DNA from: Terriglobus aquaticus
GTDB taxonomy: Bacteria > Acidobacteriota > Terriglobia > Terriglobales > Acidobacteriaceae
Direction of reading: 5' to 3'
DNA length: 64,000 nucleotides
Assembly (NCBI RefSeq): GCF_025685415.1
Contig: NZ_JAGSYB010000001.1
Coordinates: forward strand, 3,472,001-3,536,000
A model generated the notes under the pieces. It did no database searches. It saw nothing but the letters and a program-made list of their open reading frames with translations, and was not told the DNA's origin. Shown in pieces: positions 18,244-27,186 of the stretch; position 1 is the stretch's first letter, and every line of letters starts with the position of its first letter. The translations under genes were made by a program, and so were the position numbers.

Positions 18244-19276
18244 GCCATCCGGCCAGGGGTCGCGCACCGTTCGGCTGCTCCGCACCACCTCCGACCTCGA
18301 AGCGTTCCTCCCCGCGTGGACGGCGCTGTGGCAATCCGACCCGAACCGCACGCCCTTTCAGCACCCGACCTGGCTTCTTCCCTGGTGGCATCAGTTCGGC
18401 CAGCCGGATCTGCGCGCCGTCGTCGTCTCCGTCGCCGAACAGCCCGTCGCCTTTCTGCCGTTCTACCTCTACCCTGAGCCGGACGGCGGCCCGCGTAAGC
18501 TCCTTCTGATTGGTGCCGGAACCAGCGACTATCTCGACGGCCTGTTTGCGTCCGATTGCACCGTTGAAGACGTAATGGCGGGACTGCAGGCCCTGCTCGC
18601 AGAACCCGGCTTCGACACTCTCGACGCCGTTCAGCTGCGCCCCGAGTCCCTGCTCACCCGAGCACTCCAACACCTTGGTGCTGCCGAGTCCGCTGCCGAA
18701 CCCACTTCGATCATGCCGGCGCTTGCACTCGCCGACCTGCCCACCAAGATCCGACGCAACGCCATGTACTACCGCAACCGCGCCGAACGCGACGCTACCT
18801 TGGAACTCACTTTCGCTACGGAAGCCGACTGCCTCGAGCATTTCGAACAACTCGTCCGGCTCCACGGCGCCCGCTGGCAGGAGCGCGGCGAACCCGGCGT
18901 GCTCGACGACCTCAGCGTTCTCGCCTGGCACCGCGAAGCCCTGCCACATCTCGCCGCCGCTGGCCTGCTCCGCCTGGCGACCCTCACTCGCAATGGTGAC
19001 CCGCTCGGTCTCATGTACGCCTTGGCCGACGATCCCGGCAAAGCCGACGCGAACGGCCAGCCCAACCGTACCCTCTATCTCTACCTTCCGGCCTTCTCGC
19101 TCCAGCACCGCGACCTGCGCCCCGGCACCGTCCTTCTCGCGCTGCTCATCGACCATGCCGCCCGTGAAGGCTTCACCACAGTCGACATGCTCCGCGGCGG
19201 CGAGTCCTACAAGCAACTCTGGCACGTCGCCGAACGCCCCACGGTCGCCCTCACCTTTCGCCCGGAGCGCGCATGA
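18236..19276 (+). CDS. GNAT-type acetyltransferase (BioF2/FemAB-like) of a glycan cassette
   Basis: 346 aa from the ATG at 18236; an upstream in-frame ATG would lie deep inside the GT4 gene. The N-terminal half contains NRTPFQHPTWLLPWWHQFG and VVSVAEQPVAFLPFYLY, typical of BioF2/CelD-like proteins; the central part (ERDATLELTFATEADCLEHF, RLHGARWQERGEPG, LFSL-type AFSLQHRDLRPGTVLLALL) matches the Acetyltransf_6 fold. Such proteins transfer acyl groups in polysaccharide assembly. It overlaps the preceding and following genes. Confidence 0.75.
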   Translation: MPEPSGQGSRTVRLLRTTSDLEAFLPAWTALWQSDPNRTPFQHPTWLLPWWHQFGQPDLRAVVVSVAEQPVAFLPFYLYPEPDGGPRKLLLIGAGTSDYLDGLFASDCTVEDVMAGLQALLAEPGFDTLDAVQLRPESLLTRALQHLGAAESAAEPTSIMPALALADLPTKIRRNAMYYRNRAERDATLELTFATEADCLEHFEQLVRLHGARWQERGEPGVLDDLSVLAWHREALPHLAAAGLLRLATLTRNGDPLGLMYALADDPGKADANGQPNRTLYLYLPAFSLQHRDLRPGTVLLALLIDHAAREGFTTVDMLRGGESYKQLWHVAERPTVALTFRPERA

Positions 19277-20169
19277 ACGTCCCCAACGCCGACCGTCTCG
19301 CCGTCCGCTGGACCATCGGCAGCGTCCGCGATCGCGGCTTTGAGATGCTGCGCCTCTCCATCCACTGCGCAACGCGGCTCTTCGGCCCCGAAGCGGAATA
19401 CCTCGTCTGCGTCAACGAACTCACCGTAGAAGAAGCCCGGCGCCGCACCGGCTCCGTTCCCGACCACGTGCAGTGGCAGGCCGTCACGCGCGCCGACCTC
19501 GCCCCGCAGCTAGCGACCTGGCTTGGCAATGGGGAGCACGGCTACATCGAAGGCATGGGCTGGAAGCTCGCTCCGCTCCGCACCTTCCCCGACCGATACG
19601 AACTCGCCATCGACAACGACGTGATCCTCTGGGACCTGCCCGCCGGCATGCGGCAGTGGCTGTCCGAGCCGGCCTCGTACCTCTTCGCCGAAGACGCCGA
19701 CCGCTGTTTCGGCGCCTTCGACCCGCAACTCGACTCCGCCATAAAGACCCTCGGCGTCCGCGGCCTCAACGCCGGTGTCCGAGGCCTGCCGCCCGGCATC
19801 GACCTCGGCCAGGCGCTCACATTAGCGCTAACGCAGGCCGACAGCGACGCACGCCGCCTCACCTGCAAGCCGCTCGACCTTTCTGGCGAGATTGAGGAGC
19901 AGGGTCTGCAGGCCGCCGCCATGGCCCGCCTGCCCGAACTCCACGGCGGCACCCTCCACCTCGTCCGCCTCGCCGAGGTGAATCTCTCGTCGCCGTTCTG
20001 GCCCAAAACGCCCAACTTCGGCACCTGCGGCGCGCATTTCATCGGGATGAACGCCCGCCACATTCCATGGGACTACTTCGATCGCCCGGCGGACGACTGG
20101 CTCGCTGAGCACTGGGCAAGGTCTCGCCCCACGCTCTACGACCGAGCCGAACTTGCTCTCCCGTCGTAA
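19273..20169 (+). CDS. Uncharacterised protein of a glycan cassette, possible GT-A-like
   Basis: 298 aa, no signal peptide or membrane segment. I do not recognise the family. It contains YELAIDNDVILWDLPAGMRQ (about residue 114), where DND could act like the DxD metal motif of GT-A glycosyltransferases, followed by FAEDADRCFGAFD and LRGLNAGVRGLPPGIDL, an arrangement like an acceptor loop. The ATG overlaps the GNAT stop (ATGA), so it is the fourth gene of the PIG-L/GT4/GNAT unit and probably works on the same product. The assignment as a transferase is inference. Confidence 0.6.
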   Translation: MNVPNADRLAVRWTIGSVRDRGFEMLRLSIHCATRLFGPEAEYLVCVNELTVEEARRRTGSVPDHVQWQAVTRADLAPQLATWLGNGEHGYIEGMGWKLAPLRTFPDRYELAIDNDVILWDLPAGMRQWLSEPASYLFAEDADRCFGAFDPQLDSAIKTLGVRGLNAGVRGLPPGIDLGQALTLALTQADSDARRLTCKPLDLSGEIEEQGLQAAAMARLPELHGGTLHLVRLAEVNLSSPFWPKTPNFGTCGAHFIGMNARHIPWDYFDRPADDWLAEHWARSRPTLYDRAELALPS

Positions 20170-20279
20170 CTTAGAACGCATTTGCAAGTCACCTCGGACG
20201 GCTCTTCCGTCTTGCCGGGAAGCGCGCGTCGGAGCGCGTCTGCGACTTTCGCCGACGCGCACGTTCTTTTTACAAATAT

Positions 20280-20322
20280 GAGTGCGAAGCACTCACTATT
20301 CCTGCATCCTTCCTGCTATGAT
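20280..20322 (+). promoter_or_regulatory. HAIR-like operator and extended -10 promoter of hsp20
   Basis: GAGT-GCGAAGC-ACTC at 20280-20294 matches the core of the HspR-binding HAIR element (GAGT-N7-ACTC). It lies just upstream of, and partly over the expected -35 of, an extended -10 TGCTATGAT at 20314-20322. The arm order is the reverse of CIRCE, so HrcA control is not indicated. hspR itself is not in the window. Confidence 0.5.
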
Positions 20323-20377
20323 CTGCGTCAGATGAAGTGAGCCGATGTGAGTCGGCAGAGATCAAAGGAGGTTCGCC

Positions 20378-20917
20378 ATGACCATCACCCGCCGTTTCGT
20401 CCCCGTCCACGACGCCACCAGCGCCATCCAGAACCGTTTGCTCAACAGCCTGTTCCAGGACTTCGCCCGTCCCGAGGTCACCGGCAGCTTTGTTCCAGCC
20501 GTTGACGTGTACGAGGACGCAAGCAAAATCGTCCTCACGCTGGAAACGCCCGGCATCGCGCCTGAGAACCTGAATATCCGCGTGGAAAACAACACGCTGA
20601 GCATCGAAGGCGAGCGCAAGGCCCAGACCGACCTGAAGCAGGAAAACTACCACCGCATCGAGCGCCGCTTCGGTTCGTTCGTCCGCAGCTTCACCCTGCC
20701 GCAGACGGTCGACACCGAACAGGTGAGCGCTCACTCCGAACACGGCGTGCTGACGGTGGAGTTGCCCAAGAAGGCTGCCGCCCAGCCTAAGCAGATCAAG
20801 GTCAACGTGGCGACGCCGGCCATCGAGCAGGGCTCCGCGCAGGGCAAGACCATGGAAGGCGAGGTCAACCAGCCCGCCAGCCAGCAGAACGCCGAAGTCC
20901 GTCCGGCTCAGGCCTAA
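20378..20917 (+). CDS. Small heat-shock protein, Hsp20/alpha-crystallin family
   Basis: 179 aa, an ATP-independent holdase that keeps denatured proteins soluble. The alpha-crystallin domain spans about residues 45-140: PAVDVYEDASKIVLTLETPG, IRVENNTLSIEGERKA, YHRIERRFGSFVRSFTLPQT and the beta9 motif EHGVLTVELPKK. A Gln/Pro/Ala-rich tail follows instead of the usual short IxI end. A perfect AAAGGAGG ribosome site precedes the ATG. It is monocistronic, with its own HAIR-like promoter and a terminator at 21016. Confidence 0.95.
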   Translation: MTITRRFVPVHDATSAIQNRLLNSLFQDFARPEVTGSFVPAVDVYEDASKIVLTLETPGIAPENLNIRVENNTLSIEGERKAQTDLKQENYHRIERRFGSFVRSFTLPQTVDTEQVSAHSEHGVLTVELPKKAAAQPKQIKVNVATPAIEQGSAQGKTMEGEVNQPASQQNAEVRPAQA

Positions 20918-21015
20918 GCGGAGTCGGGGCGAAATCAGTGCGCCGGCCGGTCCGGGCCGCAGCAGGGAATGCAGCGAGGCTTCCCTGATCAGTGCCCGGC
21001 CGCCGTGCAGCGCGG

Positions 21016-21049
21016 GGGCTGCCTGAGCCAGACTCGGCAGCCCTTTCTC
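21016..21049 (+). terminator. Intrinsic terminator after hsp20
   Basis: GGGCTGCC and GGCAGCCC (21016-21023/21036-21043) with an inner GAG/CTC pairing form a stable stem, followed by TTTCTCC, about 100 nt past the hsp20 stop and immediately before the end of the convergent DUF1275 gene. Confidence 0.65.
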
Positions 21050-21646
21050 CTAAACCGTGGGAGCGAGGCTCTCACGAATCAGCAGGCCGGCTGCCAGCAG
21101 CAGCAGATCGGCAATCCAGAAGCTGCGATCCCCGAAGCGCGGGGCACACCACGCGCCCAGAACCGCTCCGGCCAGGAAGCCTAGGCAGATTACGCCAAGA
21201 TCGCGGAACATACGGCGGCCTCTCTTCCGAATCTGCACGCGCGGTTCTACCGGGAAGAGCATGTCGAATGCGCCGTCAAACACGGCACGCAGGTTGCCGG
21301 TGACAAACGTGGTGTTATAGGCCACATTGCCCAAGCGGCGAAACGCTGTGATCTGCAGGGCCGCTGTCAACGCGACCAGGCCGACAACAGCCTTCGAAGG
21401 CAGGTGCAGGGGAGCGCCCGCGATGGCAAGTCCGGCCATCTCAATCAGCAGGGCAAGCCGCAACGCCGAGGCCGAATGGTACTGCAGCACATATTTGCCG
21501 AGCGACACACCCAGCACGAACGCTCCCAGCGGCGTTACATGCCGCATTACCTGGGCGTAGTCGTGGCTGACCAGGGCGATCGCGAGCAGCACCACGTTGC
21601 CTGTCATAGCGTTGGCGAACACATGGCCGTGGAGCAACCAGACCAC
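21050..21646 (-). CDS. DUF1275 (YoaK-like) membrane protein, start unclear
   Basis: 198 aa from GTG 21646. GHVFANAMTGNVVLLAIALV is the DUF1275 hallmark; five to six membrane segments follow, with VAYNTTFVTGNLRAVFDG as the repeated half. The same frame stays open upstream to a stop at 21776 and encodes TVAAATLLAASGGLLDAVVW, clearly the first membrane helix of the family, but no ATG, GTG or TTG occurs there. Another frame starting at TTG 21819 supplies a plausible N-terminus, so either a non-standard start or a frameshift is likely. Function unknown; it is back to back with clpB. Confidence 0.7.
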   Translation of the reverse strand: MVWLLHGHVFANAMTGNVVLLAIALVSHDYAQVMRHVTPLGAFVLGVSLGKYVLQYHSASALRLALLIEMAGLAIAGAPLHLPSKAVVGLVALTAALQITAFRRLGNVAYNTTFVTGNLRAVFDGAFDMLFPVEPRVQIRKRGRRMFRDLGVICLGFLAGAVLGAWCAPRFGDRSFWIADLLLLAAGLLIRESLAPTV

Positions 21647-21812
21647 CGCATCCAGCAGACCGCCACTGGCCGCCAGCAGGGTTGCCGCCGCAACAGTGCG
21701 AGGTGTCTCCGGCAGCGTCTCAGGCGGCTTTCCGGCGAATCCCGGAACAGGTGCGGGTTGGGCGGCGGCAGCGATTCAAGTTTGGATGAGATCTGAAGTT
21801 CAGGAGTAAACA

Positions 21813-24473
21813 ATGGCAATCAAATGGGACAAACTGACCGTCAAGTCGCAGGAGGCCATCCAGGCCGCTGCGCAGATGGCGGCCGAACACGGCAACCCGG
21901 AGGTGCAGCCCATGCACCTGCTCGCGGCGCTTCTTGAAGATCGCGAAGGCATCGTTCTGCCCGTGCTCGAAAAGATGCAGGTGCCCGCGCAGCAACTGCT
22001 GAGCACCGTCAACGCCGCCATCGGCAAGCTGCCGAAGGTGCAGGGCTCGAACCAGCAGCCCAACGCGGGCGCGGGGTTCAACCGCGTGCTGGAACAGGCC
22101 TTCAAAGAGGCCGACAACTTCAAGGACGAGTTCGTCTCGACCGAGCACCTCCTGCTCGCGCTCTCGCAGCAGCGCAATGAGCCGGTGCAGGCCGCGCTTG
22201 CCGCCGTCGGCGCTACGCACGACGCCATCCTGCGCGCGCTGACTGCCGTCCGCGGAACGCAGCGTGTGACCGACCAGAATCCTGAGGGCAAGTTCCAGGC
22301 GCTGGAAAAGTACGCGAAGGACGTGACCAAGCAGGCCCGCGAAGGCCGGCTTGACCCCGTGATCGGTCGCGACGAAGAGATCCGACGCGTCGTCCAGGTG
22401 CTGAGCCGCCGCACCAAGAACAACCCGGTGCTGATCGGCGAACCCGGCGTGGGTAAGACCGCGATTGTGGAAGGCCTGGCACGCCGGATCGTCAGCGGTG
22501 ACGTGCCCGAGTCGCTGAAGGACAAGCGCGTCATCTCGCTTGACCTGGCCAGCATGCTCGCCGGTGCCAAGTTCCGCGGCGAGTTCGAAGAGCGCTTGAA
22601 AGCTGTGTTGAAGGAAATCGAGGATTCGCACGGCGAGATCATCCTATTCATCGACGAACTGCACACGCTCGTTGGCGCAGGCGCGTCCGAGGGCGCGATC
22701 GACGCGAGCAACATGCTCAAGCCGGCACTCGCGCGCGGCGAACTGCGTGCCATCGGCGCGACCACGCTGAACGAGTTCCGCAGGTACATCGAAAAGGACG
22801 CCGCGCTCGAACGCCGCTTCCAGCAGGTGTACGTGGGCGAACCCAACGTCGAGGACACGATCAACATCCTTCGCGGCCTGAAGGAGAAGTACGAGGCGCA
22901 CCACAACGTCCGCATCAAGGACTCGGCCATCATCGCCGCGGCGGAGCTATCGCACCGCTACATCTCGGACCGCTTCCTGCCCGATAAGGCGATCGACCTG
23001 GTCGATGAAGCCGCGGCCGCGCTCGCGATCCAGATTGGCAGCGTGCCGGAGGAGATCGACGCCCTCGATCGGCGCGCGATGTCGCTCGAAATCGAAGCGA
23101 CCGCGCTGCGCCGTGAGGAAGACGAGAACTCGAAGGACCGCCTCGAAACGGTCGAGCGTGAACTGGCCGAGCTGAAGGAAAAGGCAAGCGGCTTGCGTGC
23201 CCGCTGGCAGCGCGAACGCGACGCCATCGGCAAAGTCACCGAGCTGAAGAAGACGGTCGAGCAACTGCGCTTCGAGATGGACGACCAGACGCGCCGCGGC
23301 AATCTGCAGCGCGCAGCGGAGATCCAGTACGGCGAACTGCCGCGTGCCGAGCGCGAACTTCGCGAGCTGGAGGCCGAGCAGGACGCTCTGAAGTCCGGCG
23401 CCGCACACCGCATGCTCAAGGAGGAAGTCGAGGAAGAGGACATCGCCGAAATCGTCTCGCGCTGGACCGGCATTCCCGTCTCGAAGATGCTCGAAGGCGA
23501 AGTGCAGAAGCTTGTCCAGATGGAGAAGCGACTGCAGGAGCGCGTCATCGGTCAGGACGCAGCGCTGGAGGTCGTCGCTAACGCCATCCGCCGCTCGCGC
23601 GCTGGCCTCAGCGATCCCAAGCGCCCCATCGGCAGCTTCATCTTCCTGGGGCCCACGGGCGTGGGTAAGACCGAGACCGCGCGTGCTCTCGCCGAGTTCC
23701 TCTTCGACGACGAACAGGCGATGGTGCGCATCGACATGTCGGAGTACATGGAGAAGCACGCGGTCGCACGCCTCATCGGCGCGCCTCCGGGCTACGTCGG
23801 CTTTGACGAGGGCGGTCAGCTTACCGAGGCGGTGCGCCGCCGGCCGTACGCCGTGATCCTCTTCGACGAAATCGAAAAGGCTCACCCGGACGTGTTCAAC
23901 GTGCTGCTGCAAGTGCTCGATGACGGCCGCCTGACCGACTCGAAAGGTCGCACCGTGGACTTCAAGAACACGGTGCTGATCATGACCTCGAACATCGGCG
24001 CGCAAAACCTGACGACGGCGTGGGCCAGTGGCGAGGAGGGCTTCAACGATGCGAAGACACGCGTTCTGGACGACCTGAAGAAGCACTTCCGGCCGGAGTT
24101 CCTGAACCGCGTGGACGACATCGTCGTCTTCCATCCGCTGGGTGAGGAGCAGTTGACGCACATCGTCGACCTGCGCCTGCACGACTTGGAGAAGCTGCTG
24201 CGCGATCGCAAGATCAGCATTTCGCTGACCGACGCGGCACGCACGCTGCTCTTCCGGGCAGGCTACGACCGTGCCTACGGCGCGCGTCCGCTGAAGCGCG
24301 CAATCCAGCGCCTCCTGCAGGACCCGCTGGCCATGCGCATCCTGAGCGGCGAGATCCGCAATGGCGACCACGTGCAGATCGATGCCACCGGGGACAAGCT
24401 GACCTTCACGGCCAGTCACCCCGGCGCGCAGCCAGCCGCCGCGAGCAACGCAGCCGAACCCGTGAGCGCGTAA
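21813..24473 (+). CDS. clpB: ATP-dependent disaggregase ClpB
   Basis: 886 aa Hsp100 chaperone that, with DnaK, pulls apart protein aggregates in the cytoplasm. Domains in order: Clp-N repeats (1-145), AAA+ 1 with Walker A GEPGVGKT (209-216), a coiled-coil middle domain about 400-530 ([20 protein letters not shown]), AAA+ 2 with Walker A GPTGVGKT (613-620), and a C-terminal small domain. The pore-loop [13 protein letters not shown] is present. Slightly longer than the usual 860 residues because of an Ala-rich tail. AGGAG precedes the ATG; a strong terminator follows. Confidence 0.97.
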   Translation: MAIKWDKLTVKSQEAIQAAAQMAAEHGNPEVQPMHLLAALLEDREGIVLPVLEKMQVPAQQLLSTVNAAIGKLPKVQGSNQQPNAGAGFNRVLEQAFKEADNFKDEFVSTEHLLLALSQQRNEPVQAALAAVGATHDAILRALTAVRGTQRVTDQNPEGKFQALEKYAKDVTKQAREGRLDPVIGRDEEIRRVVQVLSRRTKNNPVLIGEPGVGKTAIVEGLARRIVSGDVPESLKDKRVISLDLASMLAGAKFRGEFEERLKAVLKEIEDSHGEIILFIDELHTLVGAGASEGAIDASNMLKPALARGELRAIGATTLNEFRRYIEKDAALERRFQQVYVGEPNVEDTINILRGLKEKYEAHHNVRIKDSAIIAAAELSHRYISDRFLPDKAIDLVDEAAAALAIQIGSVPEEIDALDRRAMSLEIEATALRREEDENSKDRLETVERELAELKEKASGLRARWQRERDAIGKVTELKKTVEQLRFEMDDQTRRGNLQRAAEIQYGELPRAERELRELEAEQDALKSGAAHRMLKEEVEEEDIAEIVSRWTGIPVSKMLEGEVQKLVQMEKRLQERVIGQDAALEVVANAIRRSRAGLSDPKRPIGSFIFLGPTGVGKTETARALAEFLFDDEQAMVRIDMSEYMEKHAVARLIGAPPGYVGFDEGGQLTEAVRRRPYAVILFDEIEKAHPDVFNVLLQVLDDGRLTDSKGRTVDFKNTVLIMTSNIGAQNLTTAWASGEEGFNDAKTRVLDDLKKHFRPEFLNRVDDIVVFHPLGEEQLTHIVDLRLHDLEKLLRDRKISISLTDAARTLLFRAGYDRAYGARPLKRAIQRLLQDPLAMRILSGEIRNGDHVQIDATGDKLTFTASHPGAQPAAASNAAEPVSA

Positions 24474-24498
24474 CCGCTTACGTTCCGCACTGTCTCGA

Positions 24499-24532
24499 GC
24501 CCACGCTGAAGTTAGCGTGGGCTTTCTTTTTT
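24499..24532 (+). terminator. Intrinsic terminator after clpB
   Basis: GCCCACGCT-GAAGTT-AGCGTGGGC, a 9-bp perfect stem, followed by TTTCTTTTTT, 25 nt past the clpB stop. Confidence 0.9.
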
Positions 24533-24581
24533 GCTAGCCTCGACCGGAATGGTATGGTGTTGCGCATACAAGGAAATACGA

Positions 24582-25508
24582 ATGCAACGCTGTTCTCTTG
24601 CGGTGCTGTGTGCACTCGCTTCTCTGCCTTTGCTGCTGACCGGTTGCGGTTCCGCACCCGCAACGGATTCCGCTACTCCGATCGCCGTTCCGCCTACGCA
24701 AACAGCAACAGTTACCAACCTGCCGATTGACGGTCGTTGGAGCTTCTTGCCCTATGTCGTCGTGCCGGTCGGCAGCGGCACAATCCCGGTTGTTCCGGGG
24801 GCTTCGTTCCAGGGCGCACTGGTGACCAACGGAACCCAGGTGACGGGCGCTGGGCGAATCCAGGTCTCGGCCATCGCATCCGGGTCACTCCAGTGCGCCC
24901 GTCCGCAAGCTGTGTCGCTTCACGGCACGTTCAACGCTGCGCGCCATCTGAGCCTCAGCTCCGATCCTCTGCCGGATGGCGGCGCCTTGCAGATGGAAGT
25001 TGATATCGCACCGGACCCGCATGTTACATCCAAGGGGACGACTAAGCTGACCGGCTCCTGTGCTACCACCGGAACGATTCAGGGGCTTCTGTTCGAGCCC
25101 ATCTCGGGCAGCTTCAGTGGTGGTGTCAGCAGCCTGGACGCAATCACCCGCCTACCGGTCGCGTTGGGCACTGCCGACGCAACCTTCACTGAAACGGATC
25201 CAGACGTCAACGGCCAATCCGTTGTGAGTGGCAGTATCAACCTCAAGTTAAGCGCGTGCAGCACGCAACTGCCGATCAAAGCAGTTCGGTCAGGTGCCAG
25301 TCTTTCACCAGGAGGGCCCTTATCATCGGCTGACTCCAATGTCGAAGTGTTGCTGTCAGAGCTTCCGGATGGCACTCGCGTGAATGCCTCGGTCTTATAC
25401 CTTGGGCAGGATTGCAAACCAGTGGCGCCACCCTCAACTGTCGGCACCAGTTCTACGATTATGTTTAGCTCTGCAAACTCACTCGCAATTACTTTGTCGA
25501 AGCAGTAG
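24582..25508 (+). CDS. Putative lipoprotein of unknown function
   Basis: 308 aa. The ATG at 24582 has AAGGAA upstream and begins a lipoprotein signal (QRCSLAVLCALASLPLLLTG) with the lipobox LLTGC; the mature protein would be lipid-anchored at the cysteine. The rest is beta-rich and Thr/Ser/Gly-rich (VVPGASFQGALVTNGTQVTG, SASGSLQCARPQ, KLTGSCATTGTIQGLLFEPI), with paired Cys residues that could form disulfides. No recognised domain. Its own transcription unit after the clpB terminator. Confidence 0.75.
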   Translation: MQRCSLAVLCALASLPLLLTGCGSAPATDSATPIAVPPTQTATVTNLPIDGRWSFLPYVVVPVGSGTIPVVPGASFQGALVTNGTQVTGAGRIQVSAIASGSLQCARPQAVSLHGTFNAARHLSLSSDPLPDGGALQMEVDIAPDPHVTSKGTTKLTGSCATTGTIQGLLFEPISGSFSGGVSSLDAITRLPVALGTADATFTETDPDVNGQSVVSGSINLKLSACSTQLPIKAVRSGASLSPGGPLSSADSNVEVLLSELPDGTRVNASVLYLGQDCKPVAPPSTVGTSSTIMFSSANSLAITLSKQ

Positions 25509-25599
25509 CACTCGGCGGCTGTGGCCTGCGAATAGGGCACCCGCCGTGACGCTTTCTCGGTATATCGAGGCCAGGGTAGAGCCGCTATGCTGAAGAGGC

Positions 25600-27183
25600 A
25601 TGAACGAAACGCGTCGAGTTAGTTGGCCCTGGATCGCACTCGGCGCACTTGGTCTCGCCTTTAGCTTGTGGCTGCATCTTCGCCTTGGCGACATGGGCTT
25701 TGACGACACGTGGATTCATCTCCGCATCGCGCGCAATCTGCTTGCGACCGGGCATGCCTGGTTCAACACCAACGAGCGCGTAATGGCGACTTCGTCTCCG
25801 CTGTGGACGCTGCTGATGGCTGCGCTGCACGTCACCGCCCGTCCGTCCGTATTGCCTGTGTTGGAGGCATTGCTCTTCTGGGGCGCGTGCGTGCTTGCTT
25901 TCAGCATCGCCCGTCGCCACTTTGCCTTGCAAAGCGAGGCAGTGTGTTCCGCGGCCGGAGCACTTGCGGCGGTGTGCACGGGCGCTCTTCTTCTGCCCAG
26001 TTCTGTCGGGCAGATGGAAACACCGCTGGCCATGGTGCTGTTGCTGGCATCGTGGCGCGCGGCGCAAGCCGGGCTCGGCCTTGCACTCCCCGTGCTCGCC
26101 ATGGCCGCAGTCGCGCGCCTGGAGCTTCTGCCCGTGTGGTTTGTTGCCACGCTCGTTACGCTGCTGTGGTCGCGCCGGCACCGCGTCGCAGCACTGGAGA
26201 GCCTCTGCATCGTTCTGCTGATGGCCGGATGGACTCTCGCGCAGTTCCACGTCTTGCTGCCCAACAGCATGCGCGCCAAGCAGATCTCCTACGACTTCAC
26301 GCTCGCGCAAACGGCCAAGCAGTTTGTAGGCTTCCGCGTGCGCGACGGTGTGGAAGTCCTGCTGTTGTGCGTTCTGGTTGCGATAACGATCAGCCTGTTC
26401 TGGCGCTCGCGCGCCACTCGCCCTGCATGGCAGAACCTGCTGCCGCCTGCGGCTGTCCTCAGCGGCATTCTCATTGTGGTCGAGTACATTGCAAGGCGCA
26501 CAGTTCTCTTCGATTGGTATCGGCCGCTGTACCTGTTGCCGCTCGCGCTTGGTGTTCTGCTCCTCCTGCCTGACACAGCATGGTTTGGCGCCAGCACTCG
26601 CCTGGCATTCGCGACTGCGCAATGCGTGCTGCTCGGTTGGCTGCTCGCGCCGGCGGCGCGGGCCCTGCCGCGCTATCTCCGGGGTGCCATCACGCCGACC
26701 GTGGCCCAGAAGAGCTGGATCGACGGTGGCGACTACGTCCGCGTGCAGGAGTACCTGCAGGTCGGCCGCGTGCTGCAACAGACCTGTCCAGACGCGCGCG
26801 TGCTGGCCTCTGAGATCGGCGGCCTTGGCTGGAGCTTTCCGGGCGAACTGCTCGACGGCTTTGGCATCGCGTCGCCTGCCGCGTTGCGCTTTCAACCGCT
26901 GCGCAACGGCTCGCCCAAGGGTGGCATTCCCGCGGCGTTCGCTCTGCAGGCAGCGCCAGACATCATCGTCAGCTACACCGTCATGGCAGACCAACTCTTC
27001 TACACACCTGAGATTGCGCAACGGTACAGCCTCGTCCTGCTGCCGACCACGCCGCGCGACCATCGCGGCGGTCTGCTCGACATTGCATGGCGCTCCAGCA
27101 CACACCTGAATGTCTGGTTGCGCCGTAACGGAGCGTGCAACTCTGCCGCGGTCGCCACAGCACTACACGCGCAGATCGACTGA
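25600..27183 (+). CDS. Polytopic membrane protein, GT-C-type glycosyltransferase-like
   Basis: 527 aa with about 9-11 hydrophobic segments. After the first helix it carries DMGFDDTWIHLRIARNLLAT and RVMATSSPLWTLLMAAL; the acidic pair in the first extracytoplasmic loop followed by SPLW is the pattern of GT-C enzymes that use polyprenyl-phosphate sugars. The soluble C-terminal part (from about residue 365) would be periplasmic. It converges with the next gene with 3 nt between stops. Substrate unknown; it is beside two other GT-C proteins and a UbiA prenyltransferase. Confidence 0.7.
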   Translation: MNETRRVSWPWIALGALGLAFSLWLHLRLGDMGFDDTWIHLRIARNLLATGHAWFNTNERVMATSSPLWTLLMAALHVTARPSVLPVLEALLFWGACVLAFSIARRHFALQSEAVCSAAGALAAVCTGALLLPSSVGQMETPLAMVLLLASWRAAQAGLGLALPVLAMAAVARLELLPVWFVATLVTLLWSRRHRVAALESLCIVLLMAGWTLAQFHVLLPNSMRAKQISYDFTLAQTAKQFVGFRVRDGVEVLLLCVLVAITISLFWRSRATRPAWQNLLPPAAVLSGILIVVEYIARRTVLFDWYRPLYLLPLALGVLLLLPDTAWFGASTRLAFATAQCVLLGWLLAPAARALPRYLRGAITPTVAQKSWIDGGDYVRVQEYLQVGRVLQQTCPDARVLASEIGGLGWSFPGELLDGFGIASPAALRFQPLRNGSPKGGIPAAFALQAAPDIIVSYTVMADQLFYTPEIAQRYSLVLLPTTPRDHRGGLLDIAWRSSTHLNVWLRRNGACNSAAVATALHAQID

Positions 27184-27186
27184 GGT

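Noticed and set aside
20280-20294. CIRCE (HrcA) element before hsp20
   Set aside because: CIRCE has GCACTC first and GAGTGC second with a 9-nt spacer; here the order is reversed, fitting the HAIR core instead.
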